The notes: a model not told the origin generated them from the letters alone. Shown: positions 7,769-16,269, numbered from the stretch's first letter. The stretch is DNA of 39,242 nt from Solirubrobacteraceae bacterium (GCA_017882375.1 JADGPP010000030.1:1-39242), one strand, 5' to 3'. Translations and numbers: made by a program.

Positions 7769-8389
7769 CTAGGAGGACTGTCCAGCGTCGTTGTCGGCGC
7801 GATGCGCGCCCGGCTGCCACAGCGGCTCGGCGGGCTGCTCGCTCGCGCCCGGCTCGTTGTTGGCGGCGCGGCTGAGGATGAACAGCAGATCCGACAGGCG
7901 GTTGAGGTAGCGGACCACCTCGCCGTTGCCCTCCTGGCCGACGGCGATCGCCCGACGCTCGGCGCGCCGGCAGACCGTGCGGCAGACGTGCAGGTGCGCC
8001 GCCGCGGGGGTGCCGCCCGGGATCACGAACGAGCGCAGGGGCGCGAGCGTCGCGTTGACCTCGTCGCAGGCGCGCTCGAGCCACTCGGTGTACTCGCCGC
8101 TGACGCGCAGGCGCTCGCGCGCGTCCGGGCCTGTGCCCGGGTCGGGCGCTGGGACCGACAGGTCGGCGCCGATGTCGAGCAGGTCGTTCTGCACACGCGC
8201 CAGCCACTGCGCGAACTGCTCGGGAAGGCCCGGCTGTAGCAGCGCGACGCCGATCGTCGCGTTGAGCTCGTCGACTGTGCCGTAGGCCTCGACGCGGGGG
8301 TGCAGCTTGGAGACACGGCTCATGTCGCCGAGGTGGGTCTCGCCGCCGTCGCCGAGCTTGGTGTAAATCCGTGTCAGGTTGACGGTCAT
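7769..8389 (-). CDS. pduO: PduO-type cob(I)alamin adenosyltransferase
   Basis: 206 residues. Motifs of the PduO/MMAB family are clear: TKLGDGGETHLGD near the N-terminus (ATP-binding loop), VEAYGTVDELNA, LLDIGADLS, the CRRAERRA arginine/glutamate helix and YLNRLSDLLFILSR. The enzyme transfers the adenosyl group of ATP to cob(I)alamin to make adenosylcobalamin. The C-terminal 25 residues are a polar tail. The gene lies 0.8 kb from the riboswitch-controlled importer, which fits salvage of imported B12, although no riboswitch precedes this gene. A TATCAT -10 lies 36 nt upstream. It is divergent from the transhydrogenase operon. Confidence 0.95.
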   Translation of the reverse strand: MTVNLTRIYTKLGDGGETHLGDMSRVSKLHPRVEAYGTVDELNATIGVALLQPGLPEQFAQWLARVQNDLLDIGADLSVPAPDPGTGPDARERLRVSGEYTEWLERACDEVNATLAPLRSFVIPGGTPAAAHLHVCRTVCRRAERRAIAVGQEGNGEVVRYLNRLSDLLFILSRAANNEPGASEQPAEPLWQPGAHRADNDAGQSS

Positions 8390-8425
8390 GGCTTACGAGC
8401 GGCCGTCGCAGCCGGCTCAGCCCTG

Positions 8426-8431
8426 ATGATA
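8426..8431 (-). promoter_or_regulatory. Candidate -10 (TATCAT) for pduO
   Basis: On the minus strand TATCAT reads from 8431 to 8426, leaving a short leader of roughly 30 nt before the ATG at 8389. It is the same hexamer as before the FAD oxidoreductase gene. Confidence 0.4.
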
Positions 8432-8470
8432 GGCCGACGACCCTGACTGCCTCGCGTCGGCGCGATGGGA

Positions 8471-8476
8471 TACGTT
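8471..8476 (+). promoter_or_regulatory. Candidate -10 (TACGTT) for pntAA
   Basis: TACGTT ends 11 nt before the ATG at 8488, and the intervening bases lack a Shine-Dalgarno, which suggests a leaderless or nearly leaderless transcript of the pnt operon. Confidence 0.4.
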
Positions 8477-8487
8477 CCCGCCCTTCC

Positions 8488-9693
8488 ATGCGCATCGGCG
8501 TTCCGAAGGAGACCGCGGCGGGCGAGCATCGAGTGGCGCTCGTGCCGGAGGTCGTGAGCAAGCTCAAGGCCAGGGGCCTTGACATCGTCGTGCAGAACGG
8601 CGCGGGCGACGACGCGCTCGTGCCCGACGGGGCCTTCACCGAGGCCGGTGCGCAGCTGACCGGAGATGCTGCGGCGATCTGGAGCTGCGACGTGGTGTTG
8701 ACGATCGCGCCGCCCGATCCCCAGCAGATCCGCTCGCTTGGTCCCTCGTCGATCCTGATCGGCTTTCTCGCGCCGCTGTCCAGTCCGCAGACCACGCGCG
8801 CGCTCTCCGACGCCGGCGCGACCGCCTTCGCGATGGAGGCGATCCCGCGGATCTCGCGTGCCCAGTCGATGGACGCGCTGTCCTCGCAGGCCAACGTCGC
8901 CGGCTACAAGGCCGCGCTGCTCGGCGCCGAGGAGATGGGCCGCTTCTATCCGATGCTGATGACCGCGGCCGGCACGATCCCGCCAGCGAAGGTGCTCGTG
9001 CTGGGCGTCGGCGTCGCGGGCCTGCAGGCGCTCGCCACCGCCAAGCGCCTGGGCGCGCGCACGACCGGCTACGACGTGCGCCCGGAGGTCGCCGAGCAGG
9101 TGCAGTCGCTCGGCGCCCAGTGGCTCGACCTCGGCCTGGAGGCCAGCGGCGAGGGCGGCTACGCCCGCGAGCTGACCGATGAGGAGCGCGCGCGCCAGCA
9201 GCAGGCGCTGACCGACGCGATCAAGGGCTTCGATGTCGTCATCACGACCGCGCTGGTACCCGGGCGCCCTGCCCCGAAGCTGGTCACCGCGGAGGCCGTC
9301 GCGGGCATGAAGCCCGGCTCGGTGATCGTCGATCTCGCCGGCGAGACGGGCGGCAACTGCGAGCTGACCGAGCCCGGCCAGACCGTCGTGCGCCACGACG
9401 TGAAGATCGCCTCGCCGCTGAACCTGCCGTCGAGCATGCCCGAGCACTCCTCGCAGCTGTTCGCACGAAACGTGCTCGCGCTGCTGGAACTGCTGATCGG
9501 CGAGGACGGCAACCTGAAGCTCGACTTCGACGACGAGATCATCGCCGGCGCCTGCGTGGTGCGCGGTGGCGAGATCGTCAACCCCGGGGCCGAGGCGGCC
9601 GTGGAGAAGGCCGGCGCAACCGCCGGCGGCTCGACGGCCGGCACGAGCTCGGACGTTGTCGCCGACACGCCCGGCGGAGGTGACCGAGAGTGA
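8488..9693 (+). CDS. pntAA: NAD(P) transhydrogenase subunit alpha, NAD(H)-binding part
   Basis: 401 residues, beginning MRIGVPKETAAGEHRVALVPE, the typical start of transhydrogenase domain I and alanine dehydrogenase relatives. A Rossmann nucleotide site VLVLGVGVAGLQALATAKRLGA lies near residues 170-190, and AGYKAALLGAEEMGRFYPMLMTAAGTIPPAKV is characteristic of PntA. The subunit binds NAD(H) in the cytosol and exchanges hydride with the NADP(H) domain of PntB. The Gly/Ala/Ser-rich tail of about 30 residues replaces the linker that joins this part to the membrane domain in two-subunit enzymes. It ends in a GTGA overlap with pntAB. Confidence 0.94.
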   Translation: MRIGVPKETAAGEHRVALVPEVVSKLKARGLDIVVQNGAGDDALVPDGAFTEAGAQLTGDAAAIWSCDVVLTIAPPDPQQIRSLGPSSILIGFLAPLSSPQTTRALSDAGATAFAMEAIPRISRAQSMDALSSQANVAGYKAALLGAEEMGRFYPMLMTAAGTIPPAKVLVLGVGVAGLQALATAKRLGARTTGYDVRPEVAEQVQSLGAQWLDLGLEASGEGGYARELTDEERARQQQALTDAIKGFDVVITTALVPGRPAPKLVTAEAVAGMKPGSVIVDLAGETGGNCELTEPGQTVVRHDVKIASPLNLPSSMPEHSSQLFARNVLALLELLIGEDGNLKLDFDDEIIAGACVVRGGEIVNPGAEAAVEKAGATAGGSTAGTSSDVVADTPGGGDRE

Positions 9694-10037
9694 TCCTCGC
9701 AAGCACGCTCACCACCAACCTCGCGATCCTCGTGCTCGCCGGGTTCATCGGCTTCGTCGTGATCTCCAAGGTGCCCAACACGCTGCACACGCCGCTGATG
9801 TCGGGGACCAACGCGATCCACGGGATCGTTCTGCTCGGCGGCCTGTTGATCGTCGGCGCCTCGGGCAACGGCACGTTTAACAAGATCATCCTCGTGATCG
9901 CGATCGCCTTCGGCACGATCAACGTCGTCGGCGGCTTCCTCGTCACCGATCGCATGCTGGAGATGTTCAAGTCCAAGCCCAAGCCGCCGAAGGACGACAC
10001 GGGCAAGGACGGCGACGGAGCGGGGGGGACGCGGTGA
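9690..10037 (+). CDS. pntAB: NAD(P) transhydrogenase subunit alpha, membrane part
   Basis: 115 residues from a GTG in a 4-nt overlap with pntAA. Three to four hydrophobic helices are visible, with GFVVISKVPNTLHTPLMSGTNAIHGIV, the conserved domain II segment of the transhydrogenase, and a charged Lys/Asp/Gly-rich tail. It forms half of the proton channel. The three-gene arrangement (split alpha) is common in Actinobacteria and alpha-proteobacteria. It overlaps pntB by 4 nt (GTGA). Confidence 0.94.
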   Translation: MILASTLTTNLAILVLAGFIGFVVISKVPNTLHTPLMSGTNAIHGIVLLGGLLIVGASGNGTFNKIILVIAIAFGTINVVGGFLVTDRMLEMFKSKPKPPKDDTGKDGDGAGGTR

Positions 10038-11452
10038 TCCTCGCGAGCTCGTTCCTGCAGGAACAGAACTTCCTCGACGTCCTCTACGTCATCGCCTTCG
10101 CCCTGTTCATCCAGGGCCTGCGCGGCCTCTCCGGCCCGACGACGGCGGTGCGCGGCAACCGCATAGCGGCTGTCGGCATGTTGATCGCGGTGATCGCAAC
10201 CCTGCTCAACCAGTTCGAGGGCAACTGGGGGCTGATCGTGCTCGGCGTCGCGCTCGGCGCGGCCGTCGGCGTGCCGGCGGCCAGGCAGGTCAAGATGACC
10301 GCGATGCCGCAGATGGTCGCGCTGTTCAACGGCGTGGGCGGCGGTGCGGTGTTCCTGATCTCCTGGTCGGAGTTCCGCCTCACCGACGGCTTCTCGGGCA
10401 CGGCCACCTATATCGCCGTCTTCTCGCTGTTCGCGGCGATCGTCGGCTCGGTCTCCTTCTGGGGCTCGAACATCGCCTTCGGCAAGCTCCAGGAAATCAT
10501 CCCCGGGCGCCCGATCAGCTTCGGTTCGGCCCAGCAGATCGTCAACCTCGTGCTGCTGATTCTCGCGGTCGCCGCCGGCGTGGACATCGCCGCCGGCTCT
10601 CATTCGGAGGCGATCTTCATCGGGCTGCTCGTCTGCTCGGCGCTGCTCGGCAACGCCGTCGTGCTGCCGATCGGTGGCGCCGACATGCCCGTCGTGATCT
10701 CGCTGCTCAACGCATTCACCGGGCTGTCCGCCGCCGCCACGGGGATTGCGCTGAACAACACCGCGCTGATCGTCGCCGGCATGATCGTCGGCGCCTCGGG
10801 CACGATCCTGACGAACCTGATGGCCACGGCGATGAACCGCTCGATCCCGGCGATCGTCGCCGGCGGCTTCGGCGGCGGCGGAGCGGTCGAGGGCGCCTCC
10901 GGCGCCGGCGAGCACGCGGGCACGGTGCGCTCCACCAGCGCAGCCGACGCGGCGATCCAGCTCGCCTACGCCAATCGCGTGGTGATCGTCCCCGGCTACG
11001 GCATGGCCGTTGCCCAAGCCCAGCACGCGGTGCGCGAGCTGACCAAGGAGCTTGAGAAACGCGGCGTGGAAGTCAGCTACGCGATCCATCCCGTCGCCGG
11101 GCGCATGCCCGGGCACATGAACGTGCTGCTCGCCGAGGCCGACGTGCCATACGACCAGCTCAAGGAGATGGACGACGCCAACCCCGAGTTCCAGCGCACC
11201 GACGTGTCGCTGGTGATCGGCGCCAACGACGTGACCAATCCGGCGGCCAAGAACACCCCGTCATCGCCGATCTACGGGATGCCGATCCTCGAAGTCGGCG
11301 ACAGCCACTCGGTGATCGTCATCAAGCGCTCGATGAACCCCGGCTTCGCGGGTATCGAAAACGAGCTCTACTACGACCCCAAGACGGCGATGCTCTTCGG
11401 CGACGCCAAGTCCGCGGTCTCAGAGATCAGCGCGGAGCTTGGCCAGATCTGA
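10034..11452 (+). CDS. pntB: NAD(P) transhydrogenase subunit beta
   Basis: 472 residues from a GTG. About eight or nine membrane helices fill residues 1-260. The NADP(H)-binding domain III follows, with VVIVPGYGMAVAQAQHAVREL and HPVAGRMPGHMNVLLAEADVPY, then VIGANDVTNPAAKNTPSSPIYGMP, all hallmark sequences. With PntAA and PntAB it uses the proton gradient to reduce NADP+ with NADH. The glpD gene starts 25 nt downstream and may be co-transcribed. Confidence 0.95.
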   Translation: MILASSFLQEQNFLDVLYVIAFALFIQGLRGLSGPTTAVRGNRIAAVGMLIAVIATLLNQFEGNWGLIVLGVALGAAVGVPAARQVKMTAMPQMVALFNGVGGGAVFLISWSEFRLTDGFSGTATYIAVFSLFAAIVGSVSFWGSNIAFGKLQEIIPGRPISFGSAQQIVNLVLLILAVAAGVDIAAGSHSEAIFIGLLVCSALLGNAVVLPIGGADMPVVISLLNAFTGLSAAATGIALNNTALIVAGMIVGASGTILTNLMATAMNRSIPAIVAGGFGGGGAVEGASGAGEHAGTVRSTSAADAAIQLAYANRVVIVPGYGMAVAQAQHAVRELTKELEKRGVEVSYAIHPVAGRMPGHMNVLLAEADVPYDQLKEMDDANPEFQRTDVSLVIGANDVTNPAAKNTPSSPIYGMPILEVGDSHSVIVIKRSMNPGFAGIENELYYDPKTAMLFGDAKSAVSEISAELGQI

Positions 11453-11477
11453 GTAGCGCCTCTGCGAGACTGCGGTC

Positions 11478-13208
11478 GTGATCGAGCGCAGCCAGGCTCT
11501 CGCGGCGCTGACCGAGGATGAGTTCGACGTCGTCGTCGTCGGCGGCGGGATCACGGGAGCTGGCGTCGCGCTCGACGCAGCCTCACGCGGTTACAGCGTC
11601 GCGCTGCTGGAGCGCGCCGACTACGCCTCGGGGACCTCCAGCCGCTCGAGCAAGCTCGTTCACGGCGGTCTTCGCTACCTGCAGAACTTCGACCTCGGGC
11701 TCGTGCGCGAGGCGCTGCTCGAGCGCCAGCTGCTGGTCGCGCTCGCGCCGCATCTCGTGCGCCCGCTGCCGCTCGTGGTGCCGGCCTTTGAGGGCGCCCG
11801 TCCCGATCGGCTCGTGGGCGTCGGCCTGAACCTCTACGACGTGATGTCCGTCGACCGCGATCGCCTGCGCACGCGCCGGGGAAAACGCGCCCGCGCGGCC
11901 GCGGCCGACAAGAAGTCGGGCGTCGAGCAGGGCACCGCGCCCGACGGCCCGTCAGACGGCGAGTCGTGGAGCCCCGAGCGCCACCGCGTGATCTCCGGCG
12001 AGGAGGTGCTCGAGCTGCTGCCGGCGCTCTCCAGTCGCGAGCCAACGAGCGGCTACCTGTTCTATGACTGCCAGACCGACGACGTGCGCCTGGTGCTGAC
12101 CGTGCTCGGCGAGGCCGAGCGCTTTGGCGCGGTGTGCGCCAATCGGGTTGACGTCACCGGCCTGCTCGAGCACGGCGGTCGCGCCCACGGCGTGCGCGTG
12201 CTCGACGCCGAGAGCGGCGGCGAATTCGACGTGCACGCGGCCAACGTGATCAACGCGACCGGCGTGTGGGCCGATGAGCTGCGCCCGCAGGAGCTGCACG
12301 ACGAGGCCGAGCTGCCGCGCATCCGCCCCAGCCGCGGCACACACGTCACGCTGCACCACGACGACCTGCCGCTCGTCGGCGGCGCGATCGTTCCGGCTGG
12401 CTCCGGGCGCTCGATCTTCGCGCTGCCCTGGCTGGGGCATACGCTGGTGGGCACGACCGACAACGACTACGAGGGCCCGCTCGACCACATCGAGCCCTCC
12501 GGCGAGGACGTCGACTACCTGCTGCAGGCGATAAACGAGTTCTTCGGCTCGACGCTCGGCCGCGAGCAGCTGACCGGCGCATTTGCCGGCGTGCGCCCGT
12601 TGATCTCCACGGGCGACCCGAAGAAGTCCGTCGACATCTCGCGCAAGGCCGAGCTGTACGAGACGTCCTCGGGGATGATCACGATCACGGGCGGCAAGCT
12701 CACGACCTGGCGGCGGATGGCCAAGATGACCGTCGATCGGCTGGTCCTGCGCGACGCCCGCGACGCCCCCTGCCGCACGCATGAGATTCCGCTGGGCCAG
12801 GCGATCTCAGTCGATGAGCTGCCGCTCGTCGAGGGCGTGCCCGCGGAGTCCTATGCCGCGCTCGCCTCGCGCTACGGCCATGCGGCGCACACGGTGCTCG
12901 CGCTCGCCGCCGAGCGCGGCGAGCTGGCCCAGCCGATCGTGCCGGGCCTACCCGACCTGCTCGCCGAGGTTGCGCTGGCGGCGCGCCAGGAGCAGGCGCG
13001 CAGCATCGGCGACGTGCTGCTGCGTCGCACGCGCCTCGGGCTGCTCGCCGCGCACGAGCTGTCGGCCGGCGAGGGCGGGCCCAGCGAGCCGGTGGCGCGC
13101 GTCGCCGACATCCTCGCGGGCGAGCTCGGCTGGGACGCGGCGCGGACGCAACTGGAGATCGACCGGTTCGCAGACGAGGCCCGCGCCGAGGGGCTGCACC
13201 AGTCGTGA
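11478..13208 (+). CDS. glpD: FAD-dependent glycerol-3-phosphate dehydrogenase
   Basis: 576 residues from a GTG. The FAD site is DVVVVGGGITGAGVALDAASRG near residues 16-37, followed by SGTSSRSSKLVHGGLRYLQ, a GlpD/GlpA hallmark. Further conserved parts are VINATGVWAD, RPSRGTHV, FALPWLGHTLVGTTDNDYEG, GVRPLIS and TITGGKLTTWRRMA. The C-terminal helical domain (about 430-576) is typical of bacterial GlpD. A charged, low-complexity insertion around residues 134-165 (RRGKRARAAAADKKSG and acidic residues) replaces a shorter loop. It oxidises sn-glycerol 3-phosphate to dihydroxyacetone phosphate at the membrane, passing electrons to quinone. It ends in a GTGA overlap with folP, an unusual partner. Confidence 0.94.
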   Translation: MIERSQALAALTEDEFDVVVVGGGITGAGVALDAASRGYSVALLERADYASGTSSRSSKLVHGGLRYLQNFDLGLVREALLERQLLVALAPHLVRPLPLVVPAFEGARPDRLVGVGLNLYDVMSVDRDRLRTRRGKRARAAAADKKSGVEQGTAPDGPSDGESWSPERHRVISGEEVLELLPALSSREPTSGYLFYDCQTDDVRLVLTVLGEAERFGAVCANRVDVTGLLEHGGRAHGVRVLDAESGGEFDVHAANVINATGVWADELRPQELHDEAELPRIRPSRGTHVTLHHDDLPLVGGAIVPAGSGRSIFALPWLGHTLVGTTDNDYEGPLDHIEPSGEDVDYLLQAINEFFGSTLGREQLTGAFAGVRPLISTGDPKKSVDISRKAELYETSSGMITITGGKLTTWRRMAKMTVDRLVLRDARDAPCRTHEIPLGQAISVDELPLVEGVPAESYAALASRYGHAAHTVLALAAERGELAQPIVPGLPDLLAEVALAARQEQARSIGDVLLRRTRLGLLAAHELSAGEGGPSEPVARVADILAGELGWDAARTQLEIDRFADEARAEGLHQS

Positions 13209-14137
13209 ACCCGAGCCGGGTGGCCCACCGCGCGGCCCCGAGCCACCGCCTGACGGCCGCGGGTCGCGTGCTCGAGCTGGGCGCGAGGCCCTGGCTGATG
13301 GGGATCGTCAACGCCTCGCCGGACTCCTTCAGCGACGGCGGCCGGCGCCCCACGCTCGATTCTCAGGTGCAGCTGGCCGAGGAGCTGCTCGCCGCCGGCG
13401 CGGACATCGTCGACATCGGCGGCGAGTCCGCCACCACGGGGCGCCCGCCGGTGTCCGTCGAGGAGGAGCTGGCGCGTGTCGTGCCGCTGGTCGAACGCGT
13501 TGCCGGCGGGCTCGACGCGATCGTCTCAGTCGACACCTATAAGCCGCCCGTCGCGCGCGCCGCCGTCGCCGCCGGGGCGTGCATCGTCAACGACGTCAGC
13601 GCCCTGCGCGACCCGCAGCTGGCCGATGTCTGCGCGCAGACCGGTGCCGCGCTCGTCGTCATGCACACGCGCGCCGCACCGCGCGAGCGTCTGCACGATG
13701 CCGATCTCTACGACGACATCACCGCGGAGGTGCTCGGCTTCCTGCGCGAGCGCATCGCCGTGGCGCTGGGGGCGGGTATGGCTCCCGAGCAGCTGATCGT
13801 CGACCCCGGGCCCGACTTCGCCAAGACCCCGGCGCAGACGATCCGCCTGCTGCGCGAGCTCGATCGCCTGCACGAGCTCGGACGGCCGCTGCTGATGGCG
13901 ATCTCGCGCAAGGACTTCGTCGGCGCGCTCACCGGGCGCCCTCCGCGCGAGCGGCTCGCCGGCACGCTTGCCGCGCTCGCGCACGGCGTGGACGCGGGCG
14001 CGCACGTCTTCCGCGTGCACGACGTCGCCGCCGCCGCGGATTTCCTGGCCGTCCGCGCGGCGCTCTCGGGCGCCTCGGAGCCGAGCAGGGATCTCGCGCT
14101 CGCCGAGGAATTGCGTCATGACCGGGTGACCGGTTGA
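13205..14137 (+). CDS. folP: Dihydropteroate synthase
   Basis: 310 residues from the GTG overlapping the glpD stop. The pterin-binding TIM-barrel motifs are present: LMGIVNASPDSFSDGG near residue 35, DIVDIGGESATTGRPPVSVEEE, VSVDTYKP, IVNDVSALRD, DPGPDFAKTPAQT, and ISRKDFVGALTGRPPRERLAGT with the catalytic lysine region. The enzyme condenses 6-hydroxymethyl-dihydropterin pyrophosphate with p-aminobenzoate in folate synthesis. The ESATTG loop, usually ESTRPG, is a mild departure in the sulfonamide-contact region. No other folate gene is adjacent, so translational coupling to glpD is notable. The N-terminal 30 residues before the barrel may be shorter in reality. Confidence 0.93.
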   Translation: MNPSRVAHRAAPSHRLTAAGRVLELGARPWLMGIVNASPDSFSDGGRRPTLDSQVQLAEELLAAGADIVDIGGESATTGRPPVSVEEELARVVPLVERVAGGLDAIVSVDTYKPPVARAAVAAGACIVNDVSALRDPQLADVCAQTGAALVVMHTRAAPRERLHDADLYDDITAEVLGFLRERIAVALGAGMAPEQLIVDPGPDFAKTPAQTIRLLRELDRLHELGRPLLMAISRKDFVGALTGRPPRERLAGTLAALAHGVDAGAHVFRVHDVAAAADFLAVRAALSGASEPSRDLALAEELRHDRVTG

Positions 14138-14196
14138 CGCCCGCGCTGCGAGCGCGCTCGGCGCGGCCGAACGCGCGAGGCGGCCGGGAGAGCCGC

Positions 14197-14202
14197 TAGG
14201 CT
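14197..14202 (+). promoter_or_regulatory. Candidate -10 (TAGGCT) for rho-like gene
   Basis: TAGGCT lies 77 nt upstream of the start codon, so this transcript would have a leader of about 70 nt, unlike most genes in the window. The leader ends in a strong Shine-Dalgarno (GAGAAGGAGA, 14264-14273). Confidence 0.4.
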
Positions 14203-14279
14203 GGAAAGCGTTCACGGGTGCCCGCAGCTGTCCAACGCGGCGGGACGCCAACCACCCATTCAAGAGAAGGAGACCCAAA

Positions 14280-15626
14280 ATGGCAGCAGTACTCGACCGT
14301 TCCGAGCTCGAGGCGAGCCCTCTGGCCGACCTCCATGCAATCGCCGACCAACTCGGTCTCGACGGATTCCGTCGCTTGCGCAAGGCCGATCTGATCGACC
14401 GGATTCTCGGCGACGCGCCGGCGCCGGACGTCGACGACGAGCCGTCCTCGACATCGCAGGAGCAGGACACCTCCGAGCGCCCCTCGCGCGGCCGCCGGCG
14501 CGGCGGCCGGTCGCGCCGTTCGAGCTCCGCCGCCTCGCGCGCGGACTCGGCCGATGCGGAGGAGGACACCGAGGACGTCCCCGAGAACGCGCCTGGCGAG
14601 AAAGCCGCCCGTGAGAAAGCGCCTCGCGAGCGAGGCGGGCGCCGCGAGCGAAGCCGCAGCACGCGCGATGACGAGCCGCCCAAGGACGTGGAGAGCGACG
14701 ATGGCGGCGCCGTGGCCGAGGGCGTCGTCGAGGTGCTCGGCAATGGCTCGGCCTTCCTGCGCATCGATCCGCCCGAGCCCTCCGACGGCGACGTGTACAT
14801 ATCCGCCGCCCAGGTGCGCCGCTGTGAGCTCGTCTCGGGCGACCGCGTCGCCGGGCCTGCGCGTACGCCGCGCCGCTCCGAGCGATACCCGTCGCTCGTG
14901 CGCGTCGACACGATCAATGGGACCTCCGCAGACGCCGTGTCGGCGGGCACGCGCTACGAGGATCTGCCGGTCGACTACCCGAGCGAGCGCATCGCGCTCG
15001 AGTCCAAGGACCCGACGCTCGAGGCGATCGAATGGCTAACGCCGTTCGGCCGCGGCTCGCGCGTGACGATCGTCGGCGCTGCGCGCGCCGGCAAGACCGA
15101 GACGCTTCGCGGTCTACTGGCGGCGCTGGCCGCCGATCAGGGATCGGCCAGCGATGGCCTGGAGGTCTCGCTCGTGCTCGCCGGGGCACGCCCGGAGGAG
15201 ATCGCCCGGTGGCAGCAGGGTGCGCCCGCTCCTGCCAGCGCGCTCAGCTTCGCCGCGTCCTCGGACTCGCAGAGCCAGGCGGTCGAGCGCGCGCTCGACG
15301 CGGCCAAGCGCGTGGCCGCGCGCGGGGGGGACGCCGTCGTGCTGATCGACAGCCTCGACGGCCTCAGCCCGCAAGCCGCGCGCAAGGCCCTCGCCGCGGC
15401 GCGCAACCTGCGCGACGGCGGATCGCTGACCGTGATCGCCACCGCCGCGCAGCCGCTCGGCGGCGAGAGCACGGTGATCGCGCTCGATGTCGCGCTCACC
15501 TCGACCGGACGCCAGCCGATCCTCGATCTCGCGGCCAGCGGCACGCTCAAGCCCGAGCTGCTCGTCGGCGACGACGGTGCGCAGGCGATCACGCAGGCGC
15601 GCGCAGGCGCGCTCGACGCGAGCTAG
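14280..15626 (+). CDS. rho: Rho-like protein with degenerate ATPase core
   Basis: 448 residues with a strong ribosome-binding site. Residues 13-43 form a Rho_N (SAP-like) domain, followed by an Arg/Ser/Asp/Glu-rich linker to about 150. The RNA-binding domain follows (EGVVEVLGNGSAFLRI, GDVYISAAQVRRCEL). The ATPase domain keeps the P-loop GAARAGKT (266-273) and Walker B VVLIDS (D357), plus ARNLRDGGSLTVIATA. By alignment from memory to E. coli Rho, Glu211 is Ala303 (AGARPEE), Arg269 is Gly361 (DSLDGL), and the Arg366 finger region is replaced (VIALDVALTSTGRQP). The Q-loop segment between LARAYN and the ARN helix is missing, about 16 residues. It may bind ATP and RNA yet not translocate normally. 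A canonical rho elsewhere, or a divergent but active family member, are the alternatives. Confidence 0.75.
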   Translation: MAAVLDRSELEASPLADLHAIADQLGLDGFRRLRKADLIDRILGDAPAPDVDDEPSSTSQEQDTSERPSRGRRRGGRSRRSSSAASRADSADAEEDTEDVPENAPGEKAAREKAPRERGGRRERSRSTRDDEPPKDVESDDGGAVAEGVVEVLGNGSAFLRIDPPEPSDGDVYISAAQVRRCELVSGDRVAGPARTPRRSERYPSLVRVDTINGTSADAVSAGTRYEDLPVDYPSERIALESKDPTLEAIEWLTPFGRGSRVTIVGAARAGKTETLRGLLAALAADQGSASDGLEVSLVLAGARPEEIARWQQGAPAPASALSFAASSDSQSQAVERALDAAKRVAARGGDAVVLIDSLDGLSPQAARKALAAARNLRDGGSLTVIATAAQPLGGESTVIALDVALTSTGRQPILDLAASGTLKPELLVGDDGAQAITQARAGALDAS

Positions 15627-16150
15627 GCGTAGCGGCGGTAGGCCACCCGGCCCCAGGAGGGCTCGGGAGCGAGTTCGATCGGTTCGCCGCCGACCTGCGA
15701 CAGCGGGTCGACGGGCTGAACGTAGGCGAACCTGCCGGTCTCTTCGTCGAAGGCCACGCTCAGCTCGCCCTCGTTGACGCGCTGGTCCAGCCAGGCTCCA
15801 CGGAACACCAGCCGCCGCAGCCAGTGCACCAGCGAGCGCTCGGCCGGTCCGACCAGCTCCGGCCAGCAGTCGTTGACGTGCTGTCCGAGCGCCGACGCCG
15901 GATCTGAGATCTCGCCGTTGACGGCGAGGTTGACGAGGTCTTCGAGCTCCTCCTCGCCCAGACGTCCGCCGACGAAGCCGACCTTGATCGCCGCCTGCTC
16001 GCAGCGCTCGGAGAAATCCTCCTCGTTGAAGGTGAAGCGCAGCTCGCCGTATTCGAGGACGAAGTCCTCTCCCGAGTCGTAGTTTCCGCGGCGCGAAGTG
16101 TCCATAGCAGGGTGACCGGCGGCCCTTGGGCCTTCGGTCGTCGGGATCAT
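15623..16150 (-). CDS. Conserved-looking acidic protein of unknown function
   Basis: 175 residues from the ATG at 16150, preceded by GAGGAGG 10 nt upstream. A second ATG at 16105 (MDTSRRGNYDSG) is possible, and an open frame further upstream lacks support. The product is soluble and rich in Glu, Asp and Trp, with segments FVLEYGELRFTFNEEDF, GEEELEDLVNLAVNGEI, HWLRRLVFRGAWLDQRVNEG and GELSVAFDEETGRFAYVQP. It has no signal peptide or membrane helix. I recognise no family. Its stop shares the palindrome CTAG with the rho stop, so the two genes overlap tail to tail by 4 bp. It is divergent from the APC permease. Confidence 0.7.
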   Translation of the reverse strand: MIPTTEGPRAAGHPAMDTSRRGNYDSGEDFVLEYGELRFTFNEEDFSERCEQAAIKVGFVGGRLGEEELEDLVNLAVNGEISDPASALGQHVNDCWPELVGPAERSLVHWLRRLVFRGAWLDQRVNEGELSVAFDEETGRFAYVQPVDPLSQVGGEPIELAPEPSWGRVAYRRYA

Positions 16151-16263
16151 ACGGTGGGTTCCTCCTCGCCCGGCTGCGGTGCACGGGATTTTGCATTGGC
16201 GAATCCTTCTGCTGGCCTCGGCGGCGCCCCGGCGCAGCGGGCGTATGCGTGTCCGGCCCTCTA

Positions 16264-16269
16264 TAGGCT
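16264..16269 (+). promoter_or_regulatory. -10 element (TAGGCT) for leaderless APC permease gene
   Basis: TAGGCT ends 6 nt before the ATG at 16276 and no Shine-Dalgarno is present, the geometry of a leaderless mRNA. Confidence 0.5.
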
